DNA of 7,115 bases from Acidimicrobiia bacterium (GCA_009377735.1 WHTL01000202.1:1-7115); one strand, 5' to 3'. Counted from the stretch's first letter, positions 1 through 5,382 are shown. Notes: a model not told the origin generated them from the letters alone. Numbers and translations: made by a program.

Positions 1-1
1 C

Positions 2-196
2 TCCGACGTCAACGAAGCACAACGCGAACACCAGGCGGCGGCCGACGCCGTCCTGCTGGGTCGGGTGACGTTCGAGGAGATGCGTGGCTACTGGCCGCAC
101 CAGAGCGACGACAAGACAGGCGTCACCGAGTATCTCAACCGGGTCTCCAAGTACGTCGTGTCATCGACAATGGTGCGCAACTTCTTGGACTGTTGA
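2..196 (+). pseudogene. Dihydrofolate reductase/RibD C-terminal-type protein, partial and 3'-truncated
   Basis: The reading frame enters from the left edge and stops at TGA 194-196, giving 64 residues. The stretch ADAVLLGRVTFEEMRGYW and then VSKYVVSST is typical of the bacterial dihydrofolate reductase-family (RibD C-terminal fold) proteins, small soluble NADPH-dependent reductase-like proteins that mostly lack an assigned substrate. In that family VVSST is normally followed by a D-P-x-W segment and roughly another 60-80 residues. Here the frame instead runs into VRNFLDC and stops, and neither other frame restores family-like sequence, so this looks like loss of the C-terminal part at about position 172 and not a simple frameshift. 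The N-terminus lies outside the window. The family call is fairly secure; whether the product is still made is unknown. The neighbouring regulator gene is convergent, so the two do not form an operon. Confidence 0.72.
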
Positions 197-290
197 GTGG
201 CGGTGTTAGCCCGGATCCACCGATCGCTCCGGGAGGCGGTGGGGTGATCGGGGGCGCGTGACGTTTGGTTCTCGTGGGCGCGCTCGGGTG

Positions 291-307
291 CCGGACTCCC
301 TGTCCGG
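291..307. terminator. Candidate bidirectional hairpin between convergent genes
   Basis: CCGGAC and GTCCGG form a perfect 6-bp stem around a 5-base loop (TCCCT). It lies between the truncated reductase (plus) and the LuxR-type gene (minus), which converge here, so a shared terminator would be expected. There is no T-run on either side, so the call rests on position and symmetry only. Confidence 0.3.
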
Positions 308-413
308 GTGTTCCACTGTGGGTCGTTCGGGTCCCGCTGCTCTCGCTGCTGGGGTGGTCAGGCCGAGATGACCGATGGTAGGTCGTTGGCTACGCTGAAC
401 AGTGCCGTCACGG

Positions 414-435
414 CGGTTGACCGACCGTTCAACCG
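414..435. repeat. Inverted repeat overlapping the regulator's stop codon
   Basis: CGGTTGA (414-420) and TCAACCG (429-435) are perfect 7-bp arms around 8 bases, and the middle is also partly symmetric. The right arm contains the stop codon of the minus-strand LuxR-type gene. A second short dyad, GCCGTCACGGC, lies at 404-414. Together they could form a terminator-like structure at the gene's 3' end, but no U-tract follows. Function not shown. Confidence 0.35.
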
Positions 436-1547
436 TGGTCGGTGGACGGGGCGGTGCTGTCCACGTGTTCGGTCGTCTCGAGGAGGTGGGGGAGGTGGTG
501 GTCGAGGAAGATCCGGGCGACGAGCTCGCCACGGGAACCGGTACCGGTCTTCTCGAATATCGCCTTGAGATGGTCCTGCACCGTGTACGCCGACAGGTGT
601 AGCCGATCGGCGATCTCGGTCGTGGGAAGCCCGTGGGCGAGGACTCCGGTGATCACACGTTCGCGTTCGGTGAGGCCATAGGTGTCGCCGATCACCGTGG
701 CCAGCTCGGCGGGTCGAGCCGGTTCCAGCAGCACACCGATCCGGTCGGCGCCTATCAACGATCCGCGCACCATGAGCCAGACGCCGGTGCGTGTTTGCAC
801 CCGGACTGTGGCCACGGCTCCGCCCGTCGCCGCGGCGGCTCGGGTTTGGGCGACGACGGCACGGATGGCCACGGGCAGAGACGCGGAGGCACCCGCGTTG
901 GCTGTCAACTGGGCGATCCACTGCTCGGCGGCGTCGTTGGCGACCTCAATGCTGTCATCGTCGGCGATCACCAGGAACCCGGTGTCGACTCGAGCGTCGT
1001 CGCTCTTGACGGTATTGGTGCGCAACATGATGCGGCGGACGCCCTCGGCCAAGATGGGAGCGAGGGAGGCGACGAAGCGGACCTCGGTGGGGGTGAAGTC
1101 GCGGCTCGTCGACTCGCGATTGAGCGTCAGCGCACCCCAGGTGCCGGCCGGGCTAGTGAGAACCGCGCGTAGCTCGTCGCCGAAGCCATTGGGTCGGCGT
1201 AGCTCGCGATGGCGGCGGCTCCGATCGAGATCGCCCGCGGTCGCCGCGCTCAGACTCGCAGCGGGGACCGGGGCGTGCGCCAGCGTCGTGAACTTGTTGA
1301 CATCCTGTTCGCGGAGTTCGATCTCGGTCAGCCGGGTCGTGGCCGCCGGTGGAAGCCCGTTCTCGACGAAGTCAGCGGTCGGCAGCAGCGTCGCGGGGTC
1401 GACCGTGAGCAGGCATATCCCTTCGAACGGTACAGCTTTCCCGAGACGTCTACCGACCGCGGCAGTCACCTGAGGAAAGTCGAAGTCGCGGTGCACCAGC
1501 CGGACCAGATCGTTCCGAACACGGGATCCAAGGGCCGCGACAGTCAT
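429..1547 (-). CDS. LuxR-family transcriptional regulator with GAF/PAS-like sensor region
   Basis: This 372-residue cytoplasmic protein has a clear C-terminal LuxR-type helix-turn-helix at about residues 290-345: GLTERERVI opens it, EIADRLHLSAYTVQDHLKAI is the recognition-helix region, and KTGTGSRGELVARI closes it. Residues about 15-175 resemble the GAF-like input domain seen in many actinobacterial single-protein LuxR regulators. Residues about 185-275 (TGFLVIADDDSIEVAND) read like a PAS-type fold. There is no receiver domain, so it probably senses a ligand or redox state directly instead of being phosphorylated. The ATG at 1547 is supported because only about 10-15 bases separate it from a weak TACCAT -10-like element, which would give a nearly leaderless transcript. 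It stands alone on its strand, convergent with the truncated reductase. It is the only regulator in the window, so it may control the divergent enzyme cluster, but that is inference. Confidence 0.86.
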   Translation of the reverse strand: MTVAALGSRVRNDLVRLVHRDFDFPQVTAAVGRRLGKAVPFEGICLLTVDPATLLPTADFVENGLPPAATTRLTEIELREQDVNKFTTLAHAPVPAASLSAATAGDLDRSRRHRELRRPNGFGDELRAVLTSPAGTWGALTLNRESTSRDFTPTEVRFVASLAPILAEGVRRIMLRTNTVKSDDARVDTGFLVIADDDSIEVANDAAEQWIAQLTANAGASASLPVAIRAVVAQTRAAAATGGAVATVRVQTRTGVWLMVRGSLIGADRIGVLLEPARPAELATVIGDTYGLTERERVITGVLAHGLPTTEIADRLHLSAYTVQDHLKAIFEKTGTGSRGELVARIFLDHHLPHLLETTEHVDSTAPSTDHG

Positions 1548-1861
1548 AAAGTTATGGTACCTGTCTGGCTACTACACCAAACTTTGGCATCCAGTGAGGC
1601 GCCCTCTGACCAGCGAGCGGCCCGTCCCCGATAAGGCCCCTCCAGCAGAAACAAGATGATCCGATGCCGCCATCCGAGAGTCCCATACGGGCTAATCGCG
1701 TGAACCTCAGAGTGATACACACTTGAGGAGGGGCCGCCGCTGAAGATGCGTGGTGTTGTTGTTGTTGCTGATGGTTACTGATGCAGTCTCTCATTGCGGG
1801 GTTCCCGGGTAGGTGCTTGGTCAGGGTCCAGCCACTAGCACATATCCGAAGCAGAGGGCGC
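1548..1861. other. Intergenic region upstream of the LuxR-type gene
   Basis: I see no convincing gene in this 314-base stretch. It holds the promoter side of the minus-strand LuxR-type gene. It also contains a 9-bp inverted repeat, GGCCCCTCC (1635-1643) against GGAGGGGCC (1727-1735), and a short (GTT)4 run at 1755-1766. The longer open frames here have glutamine- and proline-rich translations without family features and look spurious. Confidence 0.5.
1577..1587. promoter_or_regulatory. Possible autoregulatory operator of the LuxR-type gene
   Basis: CCAAACTTTGG is a perfect 11-bp palindrome starting 30 bases upstream of the regulator's start codon, where a dimeric regulator would overlap the -35 region. 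It does not match the palindromes at 4484-4503 and 4754-4773, so it gives no direct support for the same protein binding all three. Confidence 0.3.
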
Positions 1862-2079
1862 TCAACCCGCGTCAACGATCACTGTTTCGGGGAAGTAGAA
1901 CGCTGCCACAACGAAAACTGACAACGCCGCGGCAAGCAGACAAGGCTGAACGCCGCGCCGTGTCCGATCAGAGACGGTGCCTTGCGACCCACCAGGATCG
2001 CCAATGCGGCCACCATTATCCCAAGGGCTCCCATCCCCAAGCTGTAACCGGTGTTGAGGTCGAGGATGCTCACCTCCCG
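1862..2079 (-). pseudogene. Remnant of a small two-helix membrane protein, frameshifted and 5'-truncated
   Basis: On the minus strand one frame reads SILDLNTGYSLGMGALGIMV, then AALAILVGRKAPSLIG and HGAAFSLVC. At about 1933-1940 the hydrophobic pattern jumps to the next frame as LAAALSVFVVAAFYF, ending in PETVIVDAG and TGA at 1862-1864. Joined across one missing base, this makes a protein of about 70 residues with two transmembrane helices separated by a short charged loop (GRKAP). I do not recognise the family. The upstream end coincides with the left junction of the transposase fragment on the other strand, so the original 5' end has probably been lost. A GTG near 2071 is preceded by GGGAG but is too close to it for a normal ribosome binding site. 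Frameshift by decay or by sequencing error cannot be separated here. Confidence 0.5.
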
Positions 2080-2084
2080 ACCAC

Positions 2085-2348
2085 CAAGCGTTGGAGGGCC
2101 TGTCGGACTGGGACGCGATCGCGGCGTTGCGCACGGATCTGCGCTGGAAGGTCGCCGCCGGTCTGGCACTCGACGATGAAGGTTTCCATCCGACGGTGTG
2201 GACGCTGTGGCGCAACAAGCTGCGCGCCTGCGATCACCTGGAGCGGATCTTCGACGCGGTTCGTTCGGTGATCGCCGAGGCTGGCGTGCTCACGGGCGAG
2301 GCGCGTCGGGCACTCGATTCGACGCTGTTGGATGACGCGGTCGCGACC
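2085..2348 (+). mobile_element. IS1182-family transposase fragment (relic)
   Basis: From about 2085 the plus strand encodes QALEGLSDWDAIAALRTDLR, then KVAAGLALDDEGFHPTVWTL and, further on, ARRALDSTLLDDAVAT. I recognise this as the N-terminal (DUF772-type) part of IS1182-group DDE transposases. The LDSTLLDD segment lies where the first catalytic aspartate region begins. The similarity starts abruptly: an in-frame TGA lies at 2055-2057, and the preceding residues do not resemble a transposase. It ends abruptly after VAT at 2348, and the remaining catalytic domain is absent. No terminal inverted repeats or target-site duplications are visible. It is therefore a non-functional internal fragment of about 88 codons. 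It sits only 23 bases beyond the 3' end of the O-methyltransferase gene and abuts the broken membrane-protein remnant, consistent with an old insertion and deletion scar. Confidence 0.75.
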
Positions 2349-2371
2349 CGACGGCGTCGAGCAAGGCGGCG

Positions 2372-3397
2372 CTACTTGTACGCGATACCGGCGCTCGTAG
2401 GACCGGCGAGCGGAACGACCTCTACCTCCCTGAAGCCTACCTCCTTGCACCATGAGGCAAAGTCGGCGCCCGTGAAGTCGAACGCATCGCCGAACTCGAT
2501 CATTACGTTGAGCGACATGAGGAGGCCGAACGCGTTTTCGCGGCGGGCGTCGTCGATGATGTTCTCGATGACGATGTAGGCGCCGCCCTCCGGCAGCGCG
2601 TCGTATGCCGCTTTGACCAGATGCTTCTTCCGTTCGAGGTTCCAGTCATGGAGGATCATGCCCATCGTTATGACGTCGGCCTCGGGCAGGGGTCCGCCAA
2701 AGAAGTCACCCCCCACCGTCTCCACCCGATCGGTCAATCCGGCTGTTTCGATCGTTCGCTTGGCGATCGGCTCGACAACCGGCAGGTCAAAGGTGGTGCA
2801 GTTCAGATGGGGGTGCCTGTTGGCGAGGAGGATCGAGAGCTGGCCGGTTGCGCCGCCCACGTCGCAGACGGTCCCGTGCTTTGAGAAATCGAACTTCTCC
2901 GCCAGCGCATGGAACGGCCCCGCGGAGATTCCCGCCATCGCGTTCATGAACTGCTCGAGCCGGCCCTCGTCGCTGTAGAGCTCATCGAACATCGGCTTGC
3001 CGGTGTGCTTGACCTCGTTCTGCGGCGCCCCGGTCCGCAGACCCTCGGTGAGATCGCCCCAGAATGGATATAACCGCGCGTTGCACATCTCGAAGAACCC
3101 GCCGATGTAGGCGGGACTCGCCTTGTCGAGCAGGGCCGCGCCTGCATCCGTATTGCGGTAGGCAGCATTGTGCCCAATACCCTCGCGATCGAGTAGTCGG
3201 AGGGCGACGAGCGCATCGGGGAAGTCGGGAACCGCCCGCTCGTGCAATCCGAGCGCCTCAGCCATCTCCGGAGCGGTCATCGCATCGCCGCCCAGCTTGG
3301 TGAACAGCTCGAGCTCGACCGCAGAGAGGAGCGCCTTCGACGCCCAGAACCCCATACCGACCTGCATGATGTGTGAAGGGTCGACTTGCCCAGACAT
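2372..3397 (-). CDS. SAM-dependent O-methyltransferase (COMT/acetylserotonin type)
   Basis: This complete 341-residue cytosolic enzyme matches the usual length and order of the Methyltransf_2 family. An N-terminal winged-helix dimerisation domain spans about residues 10-95 (VGMGFWASKALLSAVELELF). The SAM-binding glycine motif is DVGGATG at 179-185, FDLP at 203-206 fits the second SAM-contact strand, and GDFF lies at 230-233. ILHDW at 248-252 supplies His250, the expected catalytic base that deprotonates a substrate hydroxyl. It ends in LAGPTSAGIAYK, a normal family C-terminus, so the nearby transposase scar did not truncate it. The ATG at 3397 has a GGAGG six bases upstream, and the stop of the preceding small gene overlaps that site. 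It is the last gene of the SDR operon. Family-typical substrates are phenols or polyketide and quinone hydroxyls; the actual one is unknown. One oddity is PDF (57-59), where related proteins often read more like R.xxDF. Confidence 0.88.
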   Translation of the reverse strand: MSGQVDPSHIMQVGMGFWASKALLSAVELELFTKLGGDAMTAPEMAEALGLHERAVPDFPDALVALRLLDREGIGHNAAYRNTDAGAALLDKASPAYIGGFFEMCNARLYPFWGDLTEGLRTGAPQNEVKHTGKPMFDELYSDEGRLEQFMNAMAGISAGPFHALAEKFDFSKHGTVCDVGGATGQLSILLANRHPHLNCTTFDLPVVEPIAKRTIETAGLTDRVETVGGDFFGGPLPEADVITMGMILHDWNLERKKHLVKAAYDALPEGGAYIVIENIIDDARRENAFGLLMSLNVMIEFGDAFDFTGADFASWCKEVGFREVEVVPLAGPTSAGIAYK

Positions 3398-3403
3398 TTT
3401 CTA

Positions 3404-3408
3404 CCTCC
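3404..3408 (-). promoter_or_regulatory. Ribosome binding site of the O-methyltransferase, overlapping the upstream stop
   Basis: GGAGG on the minus strand lies six bases before the ATG at 3397. Its first G is also the last base of the TAG (3408-3410) that ends the reconstructed upstream small gene, which argues that the two were translationally coupled. Confidence 0.75.
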
Positions 3409-3682
3409 TACAGATTTCTGCTTCTGTCTCGCAGCACTCGGCAGTCCCACGCATCGTCGCGCTGCAGCGCGCGCAGGAAGTCCTCGATTGTCATCACGTA
3501 CTGCCCGGCGGGCCGTGATGTGTGTGAAGTACTCGTCGCGCCGCAGCACGATCCGGCTCATCGGCGGTCCGACACGTTCGCCGTCGATTTGCCACCGAGG
3601 CGAAGTGCTTGGCGTCGTCGTCGATGATCTCGCCCTTCTCGTACTGCTCCAGCGACCCGAACCACGTCACGTACTTCGACAC
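3408..3682 (-). pseudogene. Small unknown protein gene interrupted by two frameshifts
   Basis: Reading leftward from GTG 3682, the first segment is VSKYVTWFGSLEQYEKGEII followed by DDDAKHFASVA. At 3588-3591 (an A-run on the coding strand) the sensible reading moves to another frame: IDGERVGPPMSRIVLRRDEY, then FTHITA. At about 3503-3512 (a C/G-rich run) it moves again, to GQYVMTIEDFLRALQRDD, then AWDCRVLRDRSRNL and TAG at 3408. Removing one base at each site restores a soluble, charged protein of about 91 residues. Its end falls exactly on the ribosome binding site of the O-methyltransferase, strong evidence that this was one real cistron. I do not recognise the family. An alternative start at ATG 3742 overlaps the SDR stop codon and would add about 20 residues. 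As written, translation from 3682 ends early at TGA 3494-3496. Either a decaying gene or assembly indels in homopolymer-rich sequence. Confidence 0.6.
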
Positions 3683-3735
3683 GGGTCTTCTCTCTCTCCG
3701 CATGTTCGAATCGCGGCCGATCGCGTGATCTGAGG

Positions 3736-4335
3736 TCACCATGCCCTGATGATCTCGCCTGTCCGCGACCCCTCCACGCTGCGCACGAAAGCCGAGCCGA
3801 TGGTGTGCATGGGGACGGGGATCCGCCCGGGGTTGAACGGTGCGAACTGGTTATAGCTGTCCTCGGCCAGCCCCGGGCTCACCGCGTTGATGCGGAGGTC
3901 ACGGCGCAGGCTGAGGGCGGCGGCGCGTACGAAGCCTTCGACGCCACCGTTTGCGACGGCGAAGCTGGTTGCCTCCGGGAGTGGATCGTCGAAGACATAA
4001 CCGGATATGAGCGTGAACGAGCCTCCCTCGGAGATCAGCGACTGCCCGAGCAGGACGAGGCGGATCTGACCGAGGAGCTTGCTCTCGATCCCCAGCGCCA
4101 GGTCTTGCTCGGACATGGTGTCGAACGGCCCGAAATAGGCTTCGCCCCCGGTACAGACGACTGCATCGAAGGTCCCGACCTTGCGGTACATGTCGCGCAC
4201 TGAGTCGCGCGACTGGATGTCCACGTGCACGGAGCCCGACCGGCGCCCGGCGACAACGAGCTCATGTCGATCCGAGAGCGCGGCGCTGACGGCCTTGCCG
4301 ATCGTTCCGGCACCTCCGATAATGATGATGCGCAC
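3736..4335 (-). CDS. Atypical short-chain dehydrogenase/reductase-fold protein
   Basis: This 199-residue protein has a Rossmann fold with the nucleotide-binding motif GGAGTIG at residues 7-13, AGRRSG at 29-34 (the arginines would favour NADP), and CTGG at 61-64 replacing the usual NAG. The SDR serine is present (LISG, Ser111), but the catalytic YxxxK is replaced by FAVAN: Phe125 and Asn129 occupy the Tyr and Lys positions. It ends RSVEGSRTGEIIRAW. Length, glycine motif and C-terminus match the short SDR group NCBI calls PRK07578, whose members also lack the Tyr/Lys pair. The reaction is therefore uncertain: it may use other residues or bind a nucleotide without classic dehydrogenase chemistry. 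The GTG start at 4335 is chosen because AAGGAGG lies eight bases upstream. It is the first enzyme of the minus-strand operon with the small gene and the O-methyltransferase, and its promoter faces away from the SnoaL-like gene. Confidence 0.85.
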   Translation of the reverse strand: MRIIIIGGAGTIGKAVSAALSDRHELVVAGRRSGSVHVDIQSRDSVRDMYRKVGTFDAVVCTGGEAYFGPFDTMSEQDLALGIESKLLGQIRLVLLGQSLISEGGSFTLISGYVFDDPLPEATSFAVANGGVEGFVRAAALSLRRDLRINAVSPGLAEDSYNQFAPFNPGRIPVPMHTIGSAFVRSVEGSRTGEIIRAW

Positions 4336-4343
4336 GAGCCTGT

Positions 4344-4350
4344 CCTCCTT
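4344..4350 (-). promoter_or_regulatory. Ribosome binding site fixing the GTG start of the SDR gene
   Basis: AAGGAGG on the minus strand lies eight bases upstream of GTG 4335. It selects this GTG over later in-frame alternatives and puts the glycine motif at the expected distance from the N-terminus. Confidence 0.75.
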
Positions 4351-4371
4351 GGTAGGTGGCTGGCAGATTCC

Positions 4372-4422
4372 TTAGGCGGTCACGAACTCCTCCGGCGACC
4401 GTGCATGGGTGGATGACGGCAT
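4372..4422 (-). CDS. Putative 16-residue leader peptide upstream of the SDR gene
   Basis: ATG 4422 encodes MPSSTHARSPEEFVTA, ending at TAA 4372-4374. GAGGAG lies eight bases upstream, a good ribosome binding site, and the ORF ends 36 bases before the SDR start. The frame extends further upstream without a better-placed start. The peptide is hydrophilic, with no cysteine, no hydrophobic segment and no codon run suggesting amino-acid attenuation. It mirrors the 27-codon ORF on the other arm of the control region. It could be a leader that couples or loads ribosomes onto the operon, or chance. I have no family match. Confidence 0.35.
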   Translation of the reverse strand: MPSSTHARSPEEFVTA

Positions 4423-4483
4423 CAGATCGTCTCCTCTTGTCGGGGTCTCTGTCGTCCAGGATGCGGACGTGATGTCATTTCGT

Positions 4484-4503
4484 CTATCCCAGAATCCTGG
4501 GTT
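4484..4503 (-). promoter_or_regulatory. Operator-like palindrome facing the SDR operon
   Basis: Read on the minus strand, this site is AACCCAGGATTCTGGGATAG, whose 14-base core (4488-4501) is a palindrome with one mismatched pair. It matches the site at 4754-4773 at 18 of 20 positions in the opposite orientation. Its centre is about 160 bases from the SDR start and about 73 bases from the leader ORF start. Such symmetry suits a dimeric activator or repressor. Confidence 0.6.
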
Positions 4504-4707
4504 TGTCACCCGCAGGGCCGGGTAGGTGGAGGATTCGTGGGTGTAGCAGCTGGCACCCGTGCTCGAGTCCGCGATCACCTTTGTCCGGATCGTCAATCGG
4601 GGTCTCGTTCACCCGGATCTCGAGGGGGGCGTCAAGCTGCTGCCTTTCGGTGACGCCGTAGACGGGTCGTATCGACCGACGAAGGGGGATGGATCACCAC
4701 TCACGGG

Positions 4708-4780
4708 TGTTGCACCAGGCCATGCGTTCGGGATCGCCCCCGTGTCGGTAGAGAACCCAGAATTCTGGGATGGTGCAACA
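4708..4780. repeat. 10-bp inverted repeat flanking the right-hand operator
   Basis: TGTTGCACCA (4708-4717) and its exact complement TGGTGCAACA (4771-4780) enclose the palindrome at 4756-4769. In single-stranded form they would make a long-loop hairpin. As DNA they could be paired half-sites for a looping or tetrameric regulator. The left-hand operator lacks an equivalent exact pair. Confidence 0.45.
4754..4773 (+). promoter_or_regulatory. Operator-like palindrome facing the SnoaL-like gene
   Basis: AACCCAGAATTCTGGGATGG contains a perfect 14-bp palindrome, CCCAGAATTCTGGG (4756-4769). It repeats the minus-strand site at 4484-4503 with two differences and opposite direction. Its centre is about 180 bases upstream of the SnoaL-like start and about 85 bases upstream of the 27-codon ORF. 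Confidence 0.65.
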
Positions 4781-4846
4781 GCGGCACCGCACCACACAAT
4801 GTGTTGGTAACCGACAAGGTGTGAGCAGCGTCGAGGAGGAGAGCAA

Positions 4847-4930
4847 ATGTGGCGATTCGGACGAGACATGACAAATGGTCGGCTGACCGTGCGAGAGATC
4901 AGCGCTCTGAAGAGCCTGACAAGGAGATGA
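4847..4930 (+). CDS. Putative 27-residue leader peptide upstream of the SnoaL-like gene
   Basis: ATG 4847 opens MWRFGRDMTNGRLTVREISA followed by LKSLTRR, stopping at TGA 4928-4930. A strong GAGGAGGAG site lies a few bases upstream. The stop codon overlaps the GAGGAG ribosome binding site (4929-4934) of the next gene, which begins 11 bases later, an arrangement expected for translational coupling. The peptide is basic and soluble, with a plausible helix in its second half, and I do not recognise it. Its ribosome binding site and linkage make it a better candidate for real translation than the 16-codon ORF on the opposite arm. Confidence 0.5.
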   Translation: MWRFGRDMTNGRLTVREISALKSLTRR

Positions 4931-4941
4931 GGAGATAACAC

Positions 4942-5367
4942 ATGGGTGCTCCCTCCCCCGAACTATGGAATCTCTGGCTCGCTCGGGCGTTCAATGCGCT
5001 AGATGTCGAGGCCGCGACCGCCCTCTACCATCCCGACGCGTCGATTGTTCAGGTTGACGACGTCCACGGCGGGACCATCATCGTGCGCGGTTCCGACGGT
5101 ATCCGCACGACGATGGCAGCCTATATCGGCCTCAAGCCGCATATGGACGTCATCACGCATCACACGACGGTCGCCGGCGACGTCGCGATGACCCGCTCGC
5201 AGTGGCTGATCACGGGGATCGATAAGAACGGTCAGTCGACCGACGTGCATCACCACGGCATGGAAGTTCACCGAAGGCTGCCCGACGGCACATGGGTGTG
5301 CGTCCTGGACCACCCATTTGGAGCCGACCCGAGCTGGGCCGTGGAGGCCCCGCCTCACACGGAATAG
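4942..5367 (+). CDS. SnoaL/NTF2-like (ketosteroid isomerase-fold) protein
   Basis: This 141-residue cytosolic protein has the usual size and pattern of the SnoaL-like/DUF4440 group. An N-terminal helix pair (LWLARAFNALDVEAATALYH) leads into HPDASIVQVDD, a GSDGIRTTMAAYI helix, central strands (MDVITHHTTVAGDVAMTRSQ), and closes with GTWVCVLDHPFGADPSW, the family's standard end. Members use a cone-shaped pocket as isomerases, cyclases or hydratases, or simply to bind ligands. The fold does not give the reaction, and no certain catalytic acid or base can be assigned from one sequence. The histidine-rich stretch DVHHHGMEVHRR near residues 101-112 may line the pocket. ATG 4942 has GAGGAG seven bases upstream. 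It is transcribed away from the SDR and O-methyltransferase operon under a matching operator, so it probably acts on the same small molecule (inference). Confidence 0.8.
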   Translation: MGAPSPELWNLWLARAFNALDVEAATALYHPDASIVQVDDVHGGTIIVRGSDGIRTTMAAYIGLKPHMDVITHHTTVAGDVAMTRSQWLITGIDKNGQSTDVHHHGMEVHRRLPDGTWVCVLDHPFGADPSWAVEAPPHTE

Positions 5368-5382
5368 CTGAGAAGCAGTCGA

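Larger units (their letters stand above)
4336..4941. promoter_or_regulatory. Divergent control region between the SDR operon and the SnoaL-like gene
   Basis: This 606-base region holds no full-sized gene. It contains two mirrored palindromic sites, a short ORF with a good ribosome binding site on each side, a 10-bp inverted repeat near the right-hand palindrome, and an ACACAATGTGT dyad at 4794-4804. Both neighbouring transcription units start from it. No strong sigma-70-type -35/-10 pair stands out on either strand, which suggests activator-dependent promoters (inference). Confidence 0.7.

Noticed and set aside
358..1634. Long open frames on both strands over the LuxR-type gene
   Set aside because: They are arginine-, proline- or serine-rich translations typical of GC-rich shadow frames and show no family features, while the 429-1547 frame has a complete LuxR helix-turn-helix.
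1635..1735. 9-bp inverted repeat as ends of a miniature transposable element
   Set aside because: The arms are short, no target-site duplication flanks them, and no second copy is seen in the window.
1746..1781. Eleven-codon ORF (MRGVVVVADGY) after GAGGAGG
   Set aside because: The ribosome binding site is about 12 bases away, which is too far, and nothing follows in the same direction that it could lead.
1552..1875. 107-codon minus-strand ORF with a polyglutamine stretch
   Set aside because: The glutamine run comes from the (GTT)4 repeat, no ribosome binding site stands out, and the composition is unlike the neighbouring real proteins.
2944..3216. Minus-strand ORF inside the O-methyltransferase gene
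   Set aside because: Out-of-frame shadow of a well-supported gene.
4559..4810. 83-codon plus-strand ORF in the divergent control region
   Set aside because: No ribosome binding site; it runs through the palindrome and inverted repeat and has no recognisable domain.
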